DNA of 52,217 nt from the IMG/VR virus record IMGVR_UViG_3300045284_000036, positions 1-52,217 of that record; one strand, given 5' to 3'. The position numbers were made by a program, and so were the translations under genes. Source of the stretch: a virus. Of this stretch, positions 1-8,571 are shown piece by piece (position 1 is the stretch's first letter; each line of letters begins with the position of its first letter). The notes under the pieces are model-generated. The model did no database searches. It was not told where the DNA came from and worked only from the letters and a program-made list of their open reading frames with translations.

Positions 1-596
<596 letters not shown>

Positions 597-600
<4 letters not shown>

Positions 601-2165
601 ACTATCCTTGGACTGTTCCAACATTTCCATGGCTTAGAGACAGGCGCGACGAGATTGCTGCCAAGTTGAAAGATTTTGACTGGTACCGCGAAAAATATCT
701 ATGCATTCGTCCGCGCGAAGGTGGCAATCGAAAACTTTTTCGTATCAACGCACCGCAGACAGTTCTGAACCGCAGGCTGTCTACTGAACTCAAACAATTT
801 GGAAACGTCCGTGCTCTGGTTCCTAAAGCGCGTCGTATGGGTGTTAGTACCTATATTAGCGGTCGCTTCTTTCATCGTACCGCTACCCAACGAGGTACGC
901 GTGCTCATGTGGTCGCTCATCGCAACGACAGCGCCACTAACATTCACCGCGAAGTAAAAGAGTTCTACGCCAATTTACCTGAACCGTTGCGACCGTCGCT
1001 AGGCGCGTCCAATGCTCGCGAACTGATCTTTGACAAGCTGCAATCAACTTACAAAGTGTCATCTGCTGAAGGTGGTGATATCGGGCGGTCTGACGATACA
1101 CATCTGTTGCATATGTCAGAAGCGGCCTTCTTCGATAACAGCGAAGACTTGTCATCAGGTTTAATGAAAACTGTGCTGGATATCCCCGGCACTGAAATCA
1201 TTGTTGAGAGTACCGGCAACGGTGCGAGCGGTATGTTCTTTGATATGTGCGAGCAAGCGTACCGTGACGGTAACAGAGGCTTGTGGCGACTTCATTTTCT
1301 GGCGTGGCATCTCATGCCGGAATACATTCATGAAGCGCCATCAGACTGGACCCCGCCGAAGGAATTTGCCGACTACGGCAAGATGCACGGTCTGTCAGCA
1401 GCACAGGTTTATTGGTACTGGCGCGAGAATTATACGCTCGCTGTCATGAACGGTGGTCAACCGGATGCCATACACAGACTGACGAGACAGGAATTTCCAG
1501 CGACTTATGCCGAATGCTTCATGACTGATAGCACGCTGGACTTCTTTCCAGCGTCGTTGGTACAGGAAGCAATGCTATCAAAAATCGAACCAACAGTAGG
1601 TACTCTGAAGATTATTTCGGTTGATCCGGCTGGCGACGGTAGTGATGATCCGTGGGTATGTGACCGTCAAGGCTGTGTCATTGGCAAGCGCATTTGGGGC
1701 GCTATCAAATCGAAAGATCAAAATGTTCAGGCTGATTGGCTGGTTGCTGCTTTTCGTCGTTTTACCATGGATGTTATTATTATCGATAGTGGTGGGCTTG
1801 GCAAAGGTCTGGTGGATGCTTGTCGCTTACGCATGCGAAACCAAGCTGACAGAATTATTGCCATCAACTTCGGAAGTGGGGCAAACAACAACACCCAATT
1901 CGGTAATAAGCGCGCGGAGCTTCATTTCAAATTTCAAATGTGGCTTCAAGGTCAAGTGAACATGCCAAACGACAAGCTGCTGCAAGAGGAATGCGCGTCT
2001 TATAAATGGGGTTCTGGCGGGTGTCGCCGCGACGAGTTCTCGCGGCTATTCATGACACCAAAAGAAAAGATCAGATCGGATATCGGACGGTCGCCTGACC
2101 GGCTTGATGCCATGGTCAACAGCTTCGGTATCAATGACTACGCGTTGCAGCCTAGTAAGGTCTGA
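597..2165 (+). CDS. terL: Terminase large subunit
   Basis: This is the packaging motor ATPase and headful nuclease, 522 residues, a normal length. The N-terminal ATPase has a Walker A of the KARRMGVST type at about residues 77-85, a known variant in large terminases. The Walker B-like segment reads [11 protein letters not shown] at about 170-180. The C-terminal RNase H-like nuclease has acidic clusters [11 protein letters not shown] (about 342), IIIDSGG (about 393) and DRLDAM (about 502). The ATG overlaps the stop of the preceding gene. Its 3' end converges with a minus-strand gene by 14 bp. No small terminase was recognised; one of the small unknown genes may serve. Confidence 0.93.
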
Positions 2166-2325
2166 TTGTAACTTTGCCCTTTTTCGGCGGACTGTCGATA
2201 TCAAGCATGTCGGCTTTTACTTCATGCAAGCGGCTTTTGACGCGGTGCTTGTCCGCTAACTTTCTGTGGTCATCGCTGGTCATGCTCTTGGGCTTGGGTT
2301 TAATGGTGGCTGCTTTTTTCTTCAT
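2152..2325 (-). CDS. Small Lys-rich protein
   Basis: This 57-residue basic protein starts MKKKAATIKPKPK. I chose the ATG at 2325 because it overlaps the stop of the upstream gene (ATGA) and has GGAG upstream; an in-frame ATG five codons earlier lacks spacing for that signal. It is the last gene of the minus-strand portal operon and overlaps the terminase 3' end by 14 bp. No family was recognised. A DNA-binding or head-associated role is only a guess from charge and position. Confidence 0.6.
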   Translation of the reverse strand: MKKKAATIKPKPKSMTSDDHRKLADKHRVKSRLHEVKADMLDIDSPPKKGKVTIRPY

Positions 2326-2885
2326 ACTTTTATTCTCCATCCTGCACCAGAAAATTGTCCCTTGGTAGTTCCGGCATTGATGACAGCTTCTGTGTCTGCG
2401 TACTTGGAATTGAACTGTTTATTGCGCGGGTCCATGCTCTGATACATATCGTGCAGGATCTGGCGATTACGCTTCGCGACTAGTTCGCCAATACGCTTGG
2501 ACCGCGCCATCAAAATTGGCTTGGTAATCTTGCCGCTCTTGTCAGTGCCGGAAACCTTGCCTTCAAACAGCTTGACCATTTCCTGATCGTCAACGACTTG
2601 CCAGCCCTTGCGCATGGCTTCGGCCATCTCCTGCGGCACGTCGTTGATGATGTGAAATTCGTAGTCAGAGTATCTTTCACGGTCTGGGATGTAGAGCGGC
2701 AACGGGCGGTCGAGTGTCAGTCTGCTGATAATGTCATCAACATTTTGCGGTTCTTTGAAGGGTGATAGCGATGCCATGGCGTTCCCCGCTTCAGGAGCTT
2801 CCGGTATGTCGGGCGGCGGATTTGGAATAAGGTTTTCAGGAACGCCAGTAGGAACAAATGGACTGAATTGGGTTTTGGGGGCCAT
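2322..2885 (-). CDS. Conserved podovirus head-region protein of unknown function
   Basis: This 187-residue soluble protein has a Pro-rich N-terminus and then an alpha/beta segment around YSDYEFHIINDVPQEMAEAM. Similar proteins sit close to portal genes in podoviruses, as far as I recall. The start is the ATG at 2885, preceded by AGGA at good spacing; a longer reading up to 3008 would overlap the upstream gene. It is translationally coupled to the small basic gene downstream. A virion role is inferred from operon position only. Confidence 0.75.
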   Translation of the reverse strand: MAPKTQFSPFVPTGVPENLIPNPPPDIPEAPEAGNAMASLSPFKEPQNVDDIISRLTLDRPLPLYIPDRERYSDYEFHIINDVPQEMAEAMRKGWQVVDDQEMVKLFEGKVSGTDKSGKITKPILMARSKRIGELVAKRNRQILHDMYQSMDPRNKQFNSKYADTEAVINAGTTKGQFSGAGWRIKV

Positions 2886-2944
2886 ATCAACAGTTCCTAC
2901 ATATGTTTGGTTTGAATGGTTCTGCCGGTGGCAGCGGTGGTTCG

Positions 2945-3172
2945 TCAGAAGTGAAAGGGACCGGGCACTTTTACCCCTGCTGTTCCCAGCAATGCCAGAA
3001 TTACCCACAGTACGACCAACACAACGATGACGGTCATTAGCACACGAATGATGGTTCTGAACGGTTCACCAAGCGGGATAAGCGGTAAAAGCTGTTGGAC
3101 CGCCCACCATACCACACCCAAGATCAGGCATACGATAATGATGCTTATGAGCGTTCCAATGATGCCACTCAT
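2945..3172 (-). CDS. Two-TM small membrane protein (Thivi_2564-like; holin candidate)
   Basis: This 75-residue protein has two hydrophobic helices: about residues 4-32, with a VWWAVQQLLPLIPLGEP turn, and 41-64. It resembles the small membrane proteins called Thivi_2564 family. The start overlaps the stop of the scaffold-like gene. Size and topology suit a holin, but it lies with head genes, while another TM protein at 45625 sits directly before the endolysin. The holin role is therefore undecided. Confidence 0.7.
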   Translation of the reverse strand: MSGIIGTLISIIIVCLILGVVWWAVQQLLPLIPLGEPFRTIIRVLMTVIVVLVVLWVILALLGTAGVKVPGPFHF

Positions 3173-3789
3173 TTTTTGTTCCTCTGAGCCGCAGCATAAG
3201 CTGTGCCAAGCGCAGTTGCGATGTACTTGTCTTTTTGTTCTTTAGTGGCGTTGCGAGTAAACTTTTCAGCTGCGCTCTTGATCTGATCGGAAATTTCTTT
3301 CGGCGCATCAGCCAACTTAATCCAAGGGCCAGAAGTGCGACGGGAAGATGTACGGTTACCTTCAGTAGATGGCGCGTCGGTCTTTCTGCGTTCTGTCTTT
3401 CTCTCTTCCTTTTCTTCTTTTTCTTCTTTTTCTTCATCTGGTCTGTCACCAGCTTCAAATTCGTCTTCAACAGCTTCGATAACGGCTTCCGCAAAGTCCT
3501 CCGCGCTCTTGAAGCTTTCCGGCTCCATGTTCTTGCCAAACTCAACTGCCTTGGCACTGCGGCGCGGATCTACGCCAAACCAAGACGCCTTCGCTTTGAT
3601 GGCTGCGCGAATGTCAGTATTGGTAAATTGCACGGGGGCCGATTTGATGGTCTTCAAAGCGAAGTCCTGAAGCCTCTGGGTAGCTTCTCTGGCAGCTTTG
3701 ATATCACCAGCTTGTACAGCGCTGTCCAATGCATGCGTTAAATTAGCATGCACTTGATTACGCAACATCACTTCCAGATCATCCGCCAT
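3169..3789 (-). CDS. Scaffold-like head assembly protein
   Basis: The 206-residue protein is predicted to be highly helical. An N-terminal helical region is followed by a very charged Glu/Lys/Arg stretch at about residues 118-140 and a basic C-terminal helix ending in AAAQRNKK. Charge pattern, length and position downstream of portal fit a capsid scaffold, but no signature motif proves it. It overlaps the 3' end of the GroES-like gene by 11 bp. An alternative is another internal head protein. Confidence 0.65.
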   Translation of the reverse strand: MADDLEVMLRNQVHANLTHALDSAVQAGDIKAAREATQRLQDFALKTIKSAPVQFTNTDIRAAIKAKASWFGVDPRRSAKAVEFGKNMEPESFKSAEDFAEAVIEAVEDEFEAGDRPDEEKEEKEEKEERKTERRKTDAPSTEGNRTSSRRTSGPWIKLADAPKEISDQIKSAAEKFTRNATKEQKDKYIATALGTAYAAAQRNKK

Positions 3790-4282
3790 TTTGACCGTCC
3801 CTGCTATAAACTACGCGTTCGCGAACCCCGGCATCAGGTCCAAGAGGTAAGTCGCCTTGCGCCGCTACCATGCCGAGTTTTTCGTCATCGCCTTCTTCCC
3901 ACTCTAACGTATCAGGCGCAGGCATGTCAGATGCCGAAATAATCCCGATAACGTCATTGAAAGAAGAGATATATCGCCATCCACCAGTCACAACAATGCC
4001 CTTGGATGCCTGAAACATCGTGCCAGCGCCCCAGCGAATGAGCACCCAGTCACCAAGGTTTGCTGTTTGTCGCGACAGTCCCTGACCGTCTTTGTACTGG
4101 AAGGCAAGCGGTCCCATAGCGCGAATGATGCCAGACTGTACGCCATGCTGACCTAAGTCACGCCAGATATCCGGCGTGATGACGCTGCCTATTCTTCGTG
4201 GCGGCAGCGGCAGCTGGATTGCGATGATATCGCGTGCAGGCTGAACTTTATCGTGTGGAATTTCGAAACCATAAATGCTCAT
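3779..4282 (-). CDS. GroES-like co-chaperonin (Cpn10 fold)
   Basis: The 167-residue protein follows the Cpn10 pattern. An N-terminal strand reads ARDIIAIQLPLPPRRIGSVITP, a mobile-loop-length insertion follows, then GIIRAMGPLAF, LGDWVLIRWGAG and a C-terminal VIGIISASD. A C-terminal extension of about 45 residues goes beyond a normal 95-residue GroES. Phage co-chaperonins such as T4 gp31 replace GroES so that host GroEL can fold the capsid protein. Its place between portal and scaffold-like genes supports that. Its ATG overlaps the stop of the gene overprinted on the portal end (ATGA). Confidence 0.78.
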   Translation of the reverse strand: MSIYGFEIPHDKVQPARDIIAIQLPLPPRRIGSVITPDIWRDLGQHGVQSGIIRAMGPLAFQYKDGQGLSRQTANLGDWVLIRWGAGTMFQASKGIVVTGGWRYISSFNDVIGIISASDMPAPDTLEWEEGDDEKLGMVAAQGDLPLGPDAGVRERVVYSRDGQNGG

Positions 4283-4512
4283 TTTTGTTCCTTATATAGC
4301 ACTTCCATTAGTTGGTCCGGGGGGAGGTCCCATAGGTGGAGTAATTGGTGATAAGTCACCGCCTGCCCCTGCCTGATCGGGTCCACCGGGCGGTTCGAGA
4401 GGAATTCCGCCAATATCTGGTCGAGGCGGCGGCGCAGGAGTGTTTGCAATTGGTGACTGACCGGGTGCCCCAGCCACTCCCGTATCTGATGTTCCGCTAC
4501 TGGCCGTATCAC
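4279..4512 (-). CDS. Small head-region protein overprinted on the portal 3' end
   Basis: This 77-residue, GTG-started frame overlaps the portal gene by 221 nt in another frame. Its product is ordinary globular/helical sequence (EWLGHPVSHQLQTLLRRRL and onward), of a type I associate with small proteins near phage portals. The portal product in the same DNA is a featureless Pro/Gly-rich tail. The stop overlaps the GroES-like start in an ATGA junction, as in the rest of the operon, and GGAG lies 10 nt before the GTG. The function is unknown. Confidence 0.6.
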   Translation of the reverse strand: MIRPVAEHQIREWLGHPVSHQLQTLLRRRLDQILAEFLSNRPVDPIRQGQAVTYHQLLHLWDLPPDQLMEVLYKEQK

Positions 4513-6286
4513 GGGCTAATTGCTCCATTGTTTTTTCAAGCTGTGCGACTTGTATTCGCATCATATCGATGTTGCCGGGAGCTTGTGCCGCTTCGGCCAG
4601 TGCCTTGACGGCAGATGCCAATTGGAAAGCCGACTGAGCATTTGCCTTGATACGGTTGGTCTTTTCTTTTTCTACCGCCATCATGATATCGATCTTCTCT
4701 ACCGGCGTAGGTTCTGGCTTCGGCGGCGGCGGTGCGATTAGTTTTTCCGGGTTGGGGAAACGCATGGTCTGCGCGTATCGCAGCGCGACTTCATGCGGGT
4801 TGAACACCATGGGAAATTGCAGCATGTCATGGTAAGCTTGCGCTACTGCGGCACGATGCATTTCCGTTGCCATAGTCGGATCAGCCGTAACTTCAATCGG
4901 GATTTTACCGTCGATGTTTTCCGGCAAGTGATCCAGAGCATCTGCCATAGCGGCGAAAGATCGCATTTCTTCAGTAATGCTGCCGACAATCCGGCGATGG
5001 ACCGCGCTGTGTTGCTGCGCGCCGTTGTCAATGATGCCTTTCGCTAGAGTGGCGGTCATGCTGGCTGGCGCGTTTTCCAGCAAGTTCAGGGTACCAGCCA
5101 AACGGTCACCCAAGGTCATGACCTTTTCGAGTGTCTGAAACATTCCCGGCGTGACTTGCTTAGTGGGGAAGAACGAAACAACATCGTTGATGGCGCGACC
5201 GTCTGTATTGAGAGTAGTCAGGCGGTTGCCTTTCAGTTCGATCTTGTCAGGCAGCCCAATGCCACTAATGGCAACAATGCCGCCTGTCTCACTTGAAGAC
5301 TTGGCAGTGTCATCAATGGCAGCTAGCAGGCGGTCTGCGGTGTGTTCTGTTTTTCCCAATAGCCAGCCAAAGCCGCGTGGAAAGAATGATCCGTTTGTGT
5401 TGGGGATCATCTTGTAGGCGTAGTAGCGGCGGGGTGGACGGAACAGCAGTAGTTCTTTTGTGTCAGTGACAGTCTTTCTGGACCAACGCGGAACAGCTTT
5501 AACGAGGCACGGTCTGTCTTCAAGATTTACTGTAAACGTCCACGGCTCGTCATAGCCGTCACCATCCATATCAATCCACATATCGGTTTCGTAAAACGAA
5601 TGTGGCTCTTGTGGATCAACATCATCAAAGTTTGGATCGTAATCAACCCAGTGACCCATTTCGATTGAGCGTTGAATTTCGTAGGGGTACTTGTCTATTT
5701 TGTGAGTAATACGCGGTACACGATCTAGCGTCTTTGCAGTTTCATTTATGATGACTTCATTGACGTTCAGGAATGTACTTCGAAACTGTCCGTCATGTTC
5801 ATCAAACCAGCGTTTGCGCCAAGCCAGACCGGTCACGGCCATGTGCAGGATTAGCGGGTCTGTATCGATTACCCAATCTGGATCTACTGTGCGAAGTTGC
5901 GAACACATCCATGAGGCCAGAGGTTCGCCACCGGGTTCAGACGCTTTCACCAAGTCGGGTTCTGAAAGAAGTGATCCGGTAATGCGGGCTGTGGCTTGAA
6001 TGACCGACGATAGCGTTAGGCATGTGGAAGGTACGCCGCTGTCTTCGCCGCTGCCTTGTTGCTCCATATTCTGGGGCATTGAGCGGTTATCGTCTTTGTC
6101 AATTTCGTCAAGATAACCGTTGGCCTTTCCAAGCCATTCCGCCATCGACCGTTCATCGATTTTTACGAGTTCAATAACGTGGTCAGCAATCTGCAAGCGG
6201 TCGCTCTCGTTAAGCCGTTCTGCGACGTTTCCGATTTTCTCGGGTGCCTTCAGATCGAGCTTCAACTCGGGGCTTTGAAATTGCAT
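4292..6286 (-). CDS. Portal protein
   Basis: This 664-residue protein forms the dodecameric DNA channel at the head vertex. The length, the helical N-terminus, the central region with DMWIDMDGDGYDEPW and FRPPRRYYAYKMIPNTNGSFF, and the coiled-coil segment near 540-590 match P22/podovirus-type portals. The last 75 residues are Pro/Gly-rich and coincide with a second gene in another frame. It is the first gene of the minus-strand head operon and starts at an ATG with GAGG upstream. It is divergent from the capsid gene. Confidence 0.88.
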   Translation of the reverse strand: MQFQSPELKLDLKAPEKIGNVAERLNESDRLQIADHVIELVKIDERSMAEWLGKANGYLDEIDKDDNRSMPQNMEQQGSGEDSGVPSTCLTLSSVIQATARITGSLLSEPDLVKASEPGGEPLASWMCSQLRTVDPDWVIDTDPLILHMAVTGLAWRKRWFDEHDGQFRSTFLNVNEVIINETAKTLDRVPRITHKIDKYPYEIQRSIEMGHWVDYDPNFDDVDPQEPHSFYETDMWIDMDGDGYDEPWTFTVNLEDRPCLVKAVPRWSRKTVTDTKELLLFRPPRRYYAYKMIPNTNGSFFPRGFGWLLGKTEHTADRLLAAIDDTAKSSSETGGIVAISGIGLPDKIELKGNRLTTLNTDGRAINDVVSFFPTKQVTPGMFQTLEKVMTLGDRLAGTLNLLENAPASMTATLAKGIIDNGAQQHSAVHRRIVGSITEEMRSFAAMADALDHLPENIDGKIPIEVTADPTMATEMHRAAVAQAYHDMLQFPMVFNPHEVALRYAQTMRFPNPEKLIAPPPPKPEPTPVEKIDIMMAVEKEKTNRIKANAQSAFQLASAVKALAEAAQAPGNIDMMRIQVAQLEKTMEQLARDTASSGTSDTGVAGAPGQSPIANTPAPPPRPDIGGIPLEPPGGPDQAGAGGDLSPITPPMGPPPGPTNGSAI

Positions 6287-6305
6287 CTGATGATCCTCGG
6301 TCGAG

Positions 6306-6334
6306 TGTATACAATGTCAAGTACTATTTTACAA
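6306..6334 (-). promoter_or_regulatory. Candidate promoter of the portal operon with GTGTATAC site
   Basis: On the minus strand TTGTAA, a 17-nt spacer and TATACA form a sigma70-like pair upstream of the portal ATG. The -10 lies inside AGTGTATACAATG (6304-6316), a motif shared with four other intergenic regions. The same 126-bp region must drive the divergent capsid gene. Confidence 0.5.
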
Positions 6335-6401
6335 GATGCCACTAAATATGGTAGGGGTACCTCGCATGCCCGTCTGGGCTGGTCATTTGCATCAAAGCAA
6401 T

Positions 6402-6415
6402 AGGAGGCTCCCATT
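6402..6415 (+). promoter_or_regulatory. Shine-Dalgarno AGGAGG deciding an ATT start
   Basis: AGGAGG (6402-6407) is followed after 5 nt by ATT (6413-6415) in the capsid frame. No ATG, GTG or TTG in frame lies at usable spacing. The first in-frame TTG (6470) and ATG (6479) have no ribosome binding site. Confidence 0.7.
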
Positions 6416-7339
6416 CAGGTCATCGATAGAAGTTTACAGCCGTCCCAGTACTGGCCCGGACTTCATGCGTTGTTTGGTATGGATTACGACAGACTGGCTC
6501 CAATCTATACCAGTTTCTTTGACAGCAAGCCGTCAGAGAAAGCATTTGAAGAGTTCATGACTGAACGCGCCGGTCTCGGTCTCGCTGTTCAGCAGCCTGA
6601 ACTTGAACCAGTTCAGTTTGATTTCCCGAATGAAGGGTATCGCACACAGGTCACCCACGCTAGCTACGGTCTTGGCGTTGCAATTTCCCGCGAAGCAAAA
6701 GATGACAATCTCTACGAGGATGTTGCCTCACGCATGATGAAAGAACTGGCGTTCTCCGCGCGCCAGACCGAAGAGTACATCGCACATGCGCCCCTCCAAG
6801 TGGCTGTTGATCCTGTCAATGGTATACGTGCTGACGGCGTCCCTCTTGCTTCTGCATCTCATCCTACCGCTGCTGGGCTACAATCCAATCTTCTAGTATC
6901 AGCCAACGTTTCTGAACTGGCTTTCGAAAACGCTGTGATCCAGATTGGCTACGCTCGCAACGGTCGCGGCTTCATCATCAACGTACTGCCCAAGTGCGTT
7001 ATTCTCTCCCCGGAGAGTGGGCCGGAAACCCGCCGCATCCTTGGCTCACCTTTGCAATGGAATGCGTCTACCAACAACATTAACGTTCTGCGGGCGACCG
7101 GTGCCTTGCCGGAAGTAATCGAGACCCCGTATCTGGTTTCGAAGGATGACTATTTCATCCAAACCAGCATCCAGAATTTGGATAACGGTGAAGGCTTTAC
7201 GTTCTGGGAACGCTCTGGTCTTGAAACGCGCGAAGACAGCAACTGGTCCAATCAGGCAGCACTGATTGCGATCTGGTTCCGCTGTTCAGCGTCGATCATC
7301 GATTGGCGTTCCGTCTTTATGTCACCGGGTGCGACTTAG
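6413..7339 (+). CDS. Major capsid protein
   Basis: This is the shell protein, 308 residues from the ATT. The core (FDFPNEGYRTQVTHASYGLGVAI and ISREAKDDNLYEDV) and the C-terminus (DDYFIQTSIQNLDNGEGFTFW) are typical of HK97-fold capsids of this podovirus group. The residues between ATT and the first TTG include PSQYWPGLHALFGMDY, and capsid homologues carry a PGxxxxFGxxY segment there, so the longer product is favoured. In-frame TAG at 6401 bars a longer extension. Its strong ribosome site fits a highly made protein. Confidence 0.88.
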   Translation: MQVIDRSLQPSQYWPGLHALFGMDYDRLAPIYTSFFDSKPSEKAFEEFMTERAGLGLAVQQPELEPVQFDFPNEGYRTQVTHASYGLGVAISREAKDDNLYEDVASRMMKELAFSARQTEEYIAHAPLQVAVDPVNGIRADGVPLASASHPTAAGLQSNLLVSANVSELAFENAVIQIGYARNGRGFIINVLPKCVILSPESGPETRRILGSPLQWNASTNNINVLRATGALPEVIETPYLVSKDDYFIQTSIQNLDNGEGFTFWERSGLETREDSNWSNQAALIAIWFRCSASIIDWRSVFMSPGAT

Positions 7340-7897
7340 TTGCATAATGAACGACCAAAGTTTCCAAGGTTTGAAACATGGGGTGCCTGTTCACGTTGTG
7401 GTGCACGGGTACGCTATAGTACGCTTGCTCGCGAGCGACTGACCGGTCTACTCGTTTGTTCCCCCGCGAGCGGTAGACCGGTTAAGCCGTGTCTGGACCC
7501 TTGGCCTCAAGTTTATGACTTTCAAGTTTTTCCAGACAATTCTACAGATCCACCCCCAGAGCCTCTACCGGCACGCTGGGGGCTTGATGATATCTTTTCG
7601 ATAGAGAAGGGCATGAAGCCACACGTAGACGACGCAGCGCGTTTACAAAGTTACATGACCCCGCCACCGAATACGTATTCAACTGGCACTGCGGATTTCG
7701 TCAGCTATCAAAGAATGCTTAATCAAAATCAAGACCGCGCTTCGGTACAGTATGTACACCCGGCTAATTATGACGGAACATTCGTACCCAGCAATTCAGT
7801 AAGGACGGTCACGCCACCTGACGCGAACAAACAACTTGATATTCTGGAAGCTGATAGTGGTTGGTATCCTCCGTGGGCAGTTAAAAAAGGTGTGTGA
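7340..7897 (+). CDS. Zinc-finger virion protein next to capsid
   Basis: This 185-residue protein has an N-terminal Cys motif, CSRCGARVRYSTL, a later Cys pair and then PWPQVYDFQVFPD. It matches a family that recurs between capsid and tail-hub genes in P22-like podoviruses. The most upstream start is the TTG directly after the capsid stop, without a strong ribosome site, so translation may be coupled to capsid. The C-terminal part carries Pro-rich linkers. The exact role is unknown; head completion is plausible. Confidence 0.75.
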   Translation: MHNERPKFPRFETWGACSRCGARVRYSTLARERLTGLLVCSPASGRPVKPCLDPWPQVYDFQVFPDNSTDPPPEPLPARWGLDDIFSIEKGMKPHVDDAARLQSYMTPPPNTYSTGTADFVSYQRMLNQNQDRASVQYVHPANYDGTFVPSNSVRTVTPPDANKQLDILEADSGWYPPWAVKKGV

Positions 7898-8571
7898 TGA
7901 CAACCGCTGCCGACGTTATCACGAATGCGATGCATCTCTATGGCATCATTGACCAGACAGAACAGCCAACGCCTGCTGAATTGTCTAATACCCTAACGGT
8001 ATTGAATGACATGCTTCGCAGCGAGCATGTAGATGGCGCAGCACAATATCTGATGAAACGCACAACCGCAGTTTTACCAGCGGGTAACGTCGGTTCAATT
8101 TATACATTCACAGTCGGTCCCGGTGCGGAAGTCCCGGTTGACGCAGTAGCTATCAAAGCTATCTGGTGCAATGACATTAGCCCCACTGTTAACCGCGAAA
8201 CGCGACAGGCTCCCATTGCCGATGTAGTGCGTACAACTTTCCCCGGCATCATTACCAAGTGGCACCAAGAACGTCAGATAAATGGTTCTGTTTTAGTGAC
8301 CGCATGGCAACCGCCGCGTATTTCCACTACGTGCCTGATCGAGTATGGCGGTCGCATAAGCGCGCTGACTGCTGATGACGGATCAGACACTATAGGTCTT
8401 CCACCGGAAGGCATTCACGATGTTACGTTGATGCTGGGCAGACGTATTCACGGTACTTATGGACGAAACCCGCAAGCGATTGCCGCGATACTTTCTGACA
8501 GTGAAGCAGTGAACCGTCGTTGGAAAGACTGGGCGCGCGGTCAGCAATGGCTAAGGCTTGTGAGAAGCTGA
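7897..8571 (+). CDS. gp4-like head-tail adaptor (tail accessory factor)
   Basis: The 224-residue protein fits the P22 gp4 tail accessory factor family. It has an N-terminal helix pair (ADVITNAMHLYGII, then ELSNTLTVLNDMLRSEHVDG), a central beta region and a C-terminal helix with RRWKDWARGQQW. Such proteins bind under the portal and seal the head to the hub. The ATG overlaps the preceding TGA. Order capsid, zinc finger, gp4-like, gp10-like supports the call. Confidence 0.8.
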   Translation: MTTAADVITNAMHLYGIIDQTEQPTPAELSNTLTVLNDMLRSEHVDGAAQYLMKRTTAVLPAGNVGSIYTFTVGPGAEVPVDAVAIKAIWCNDISPTVNRETRQAPIADVVRTTFPGIITKWHQERQINGSVLVTAWQPPRISTTCLIEYGGRISALTADDGSDTIGLPPEGIHDVTLMLGRRIHGTYGRNPQAIAAILSDSEAVNRRWKDWARGQQWLRLVRS

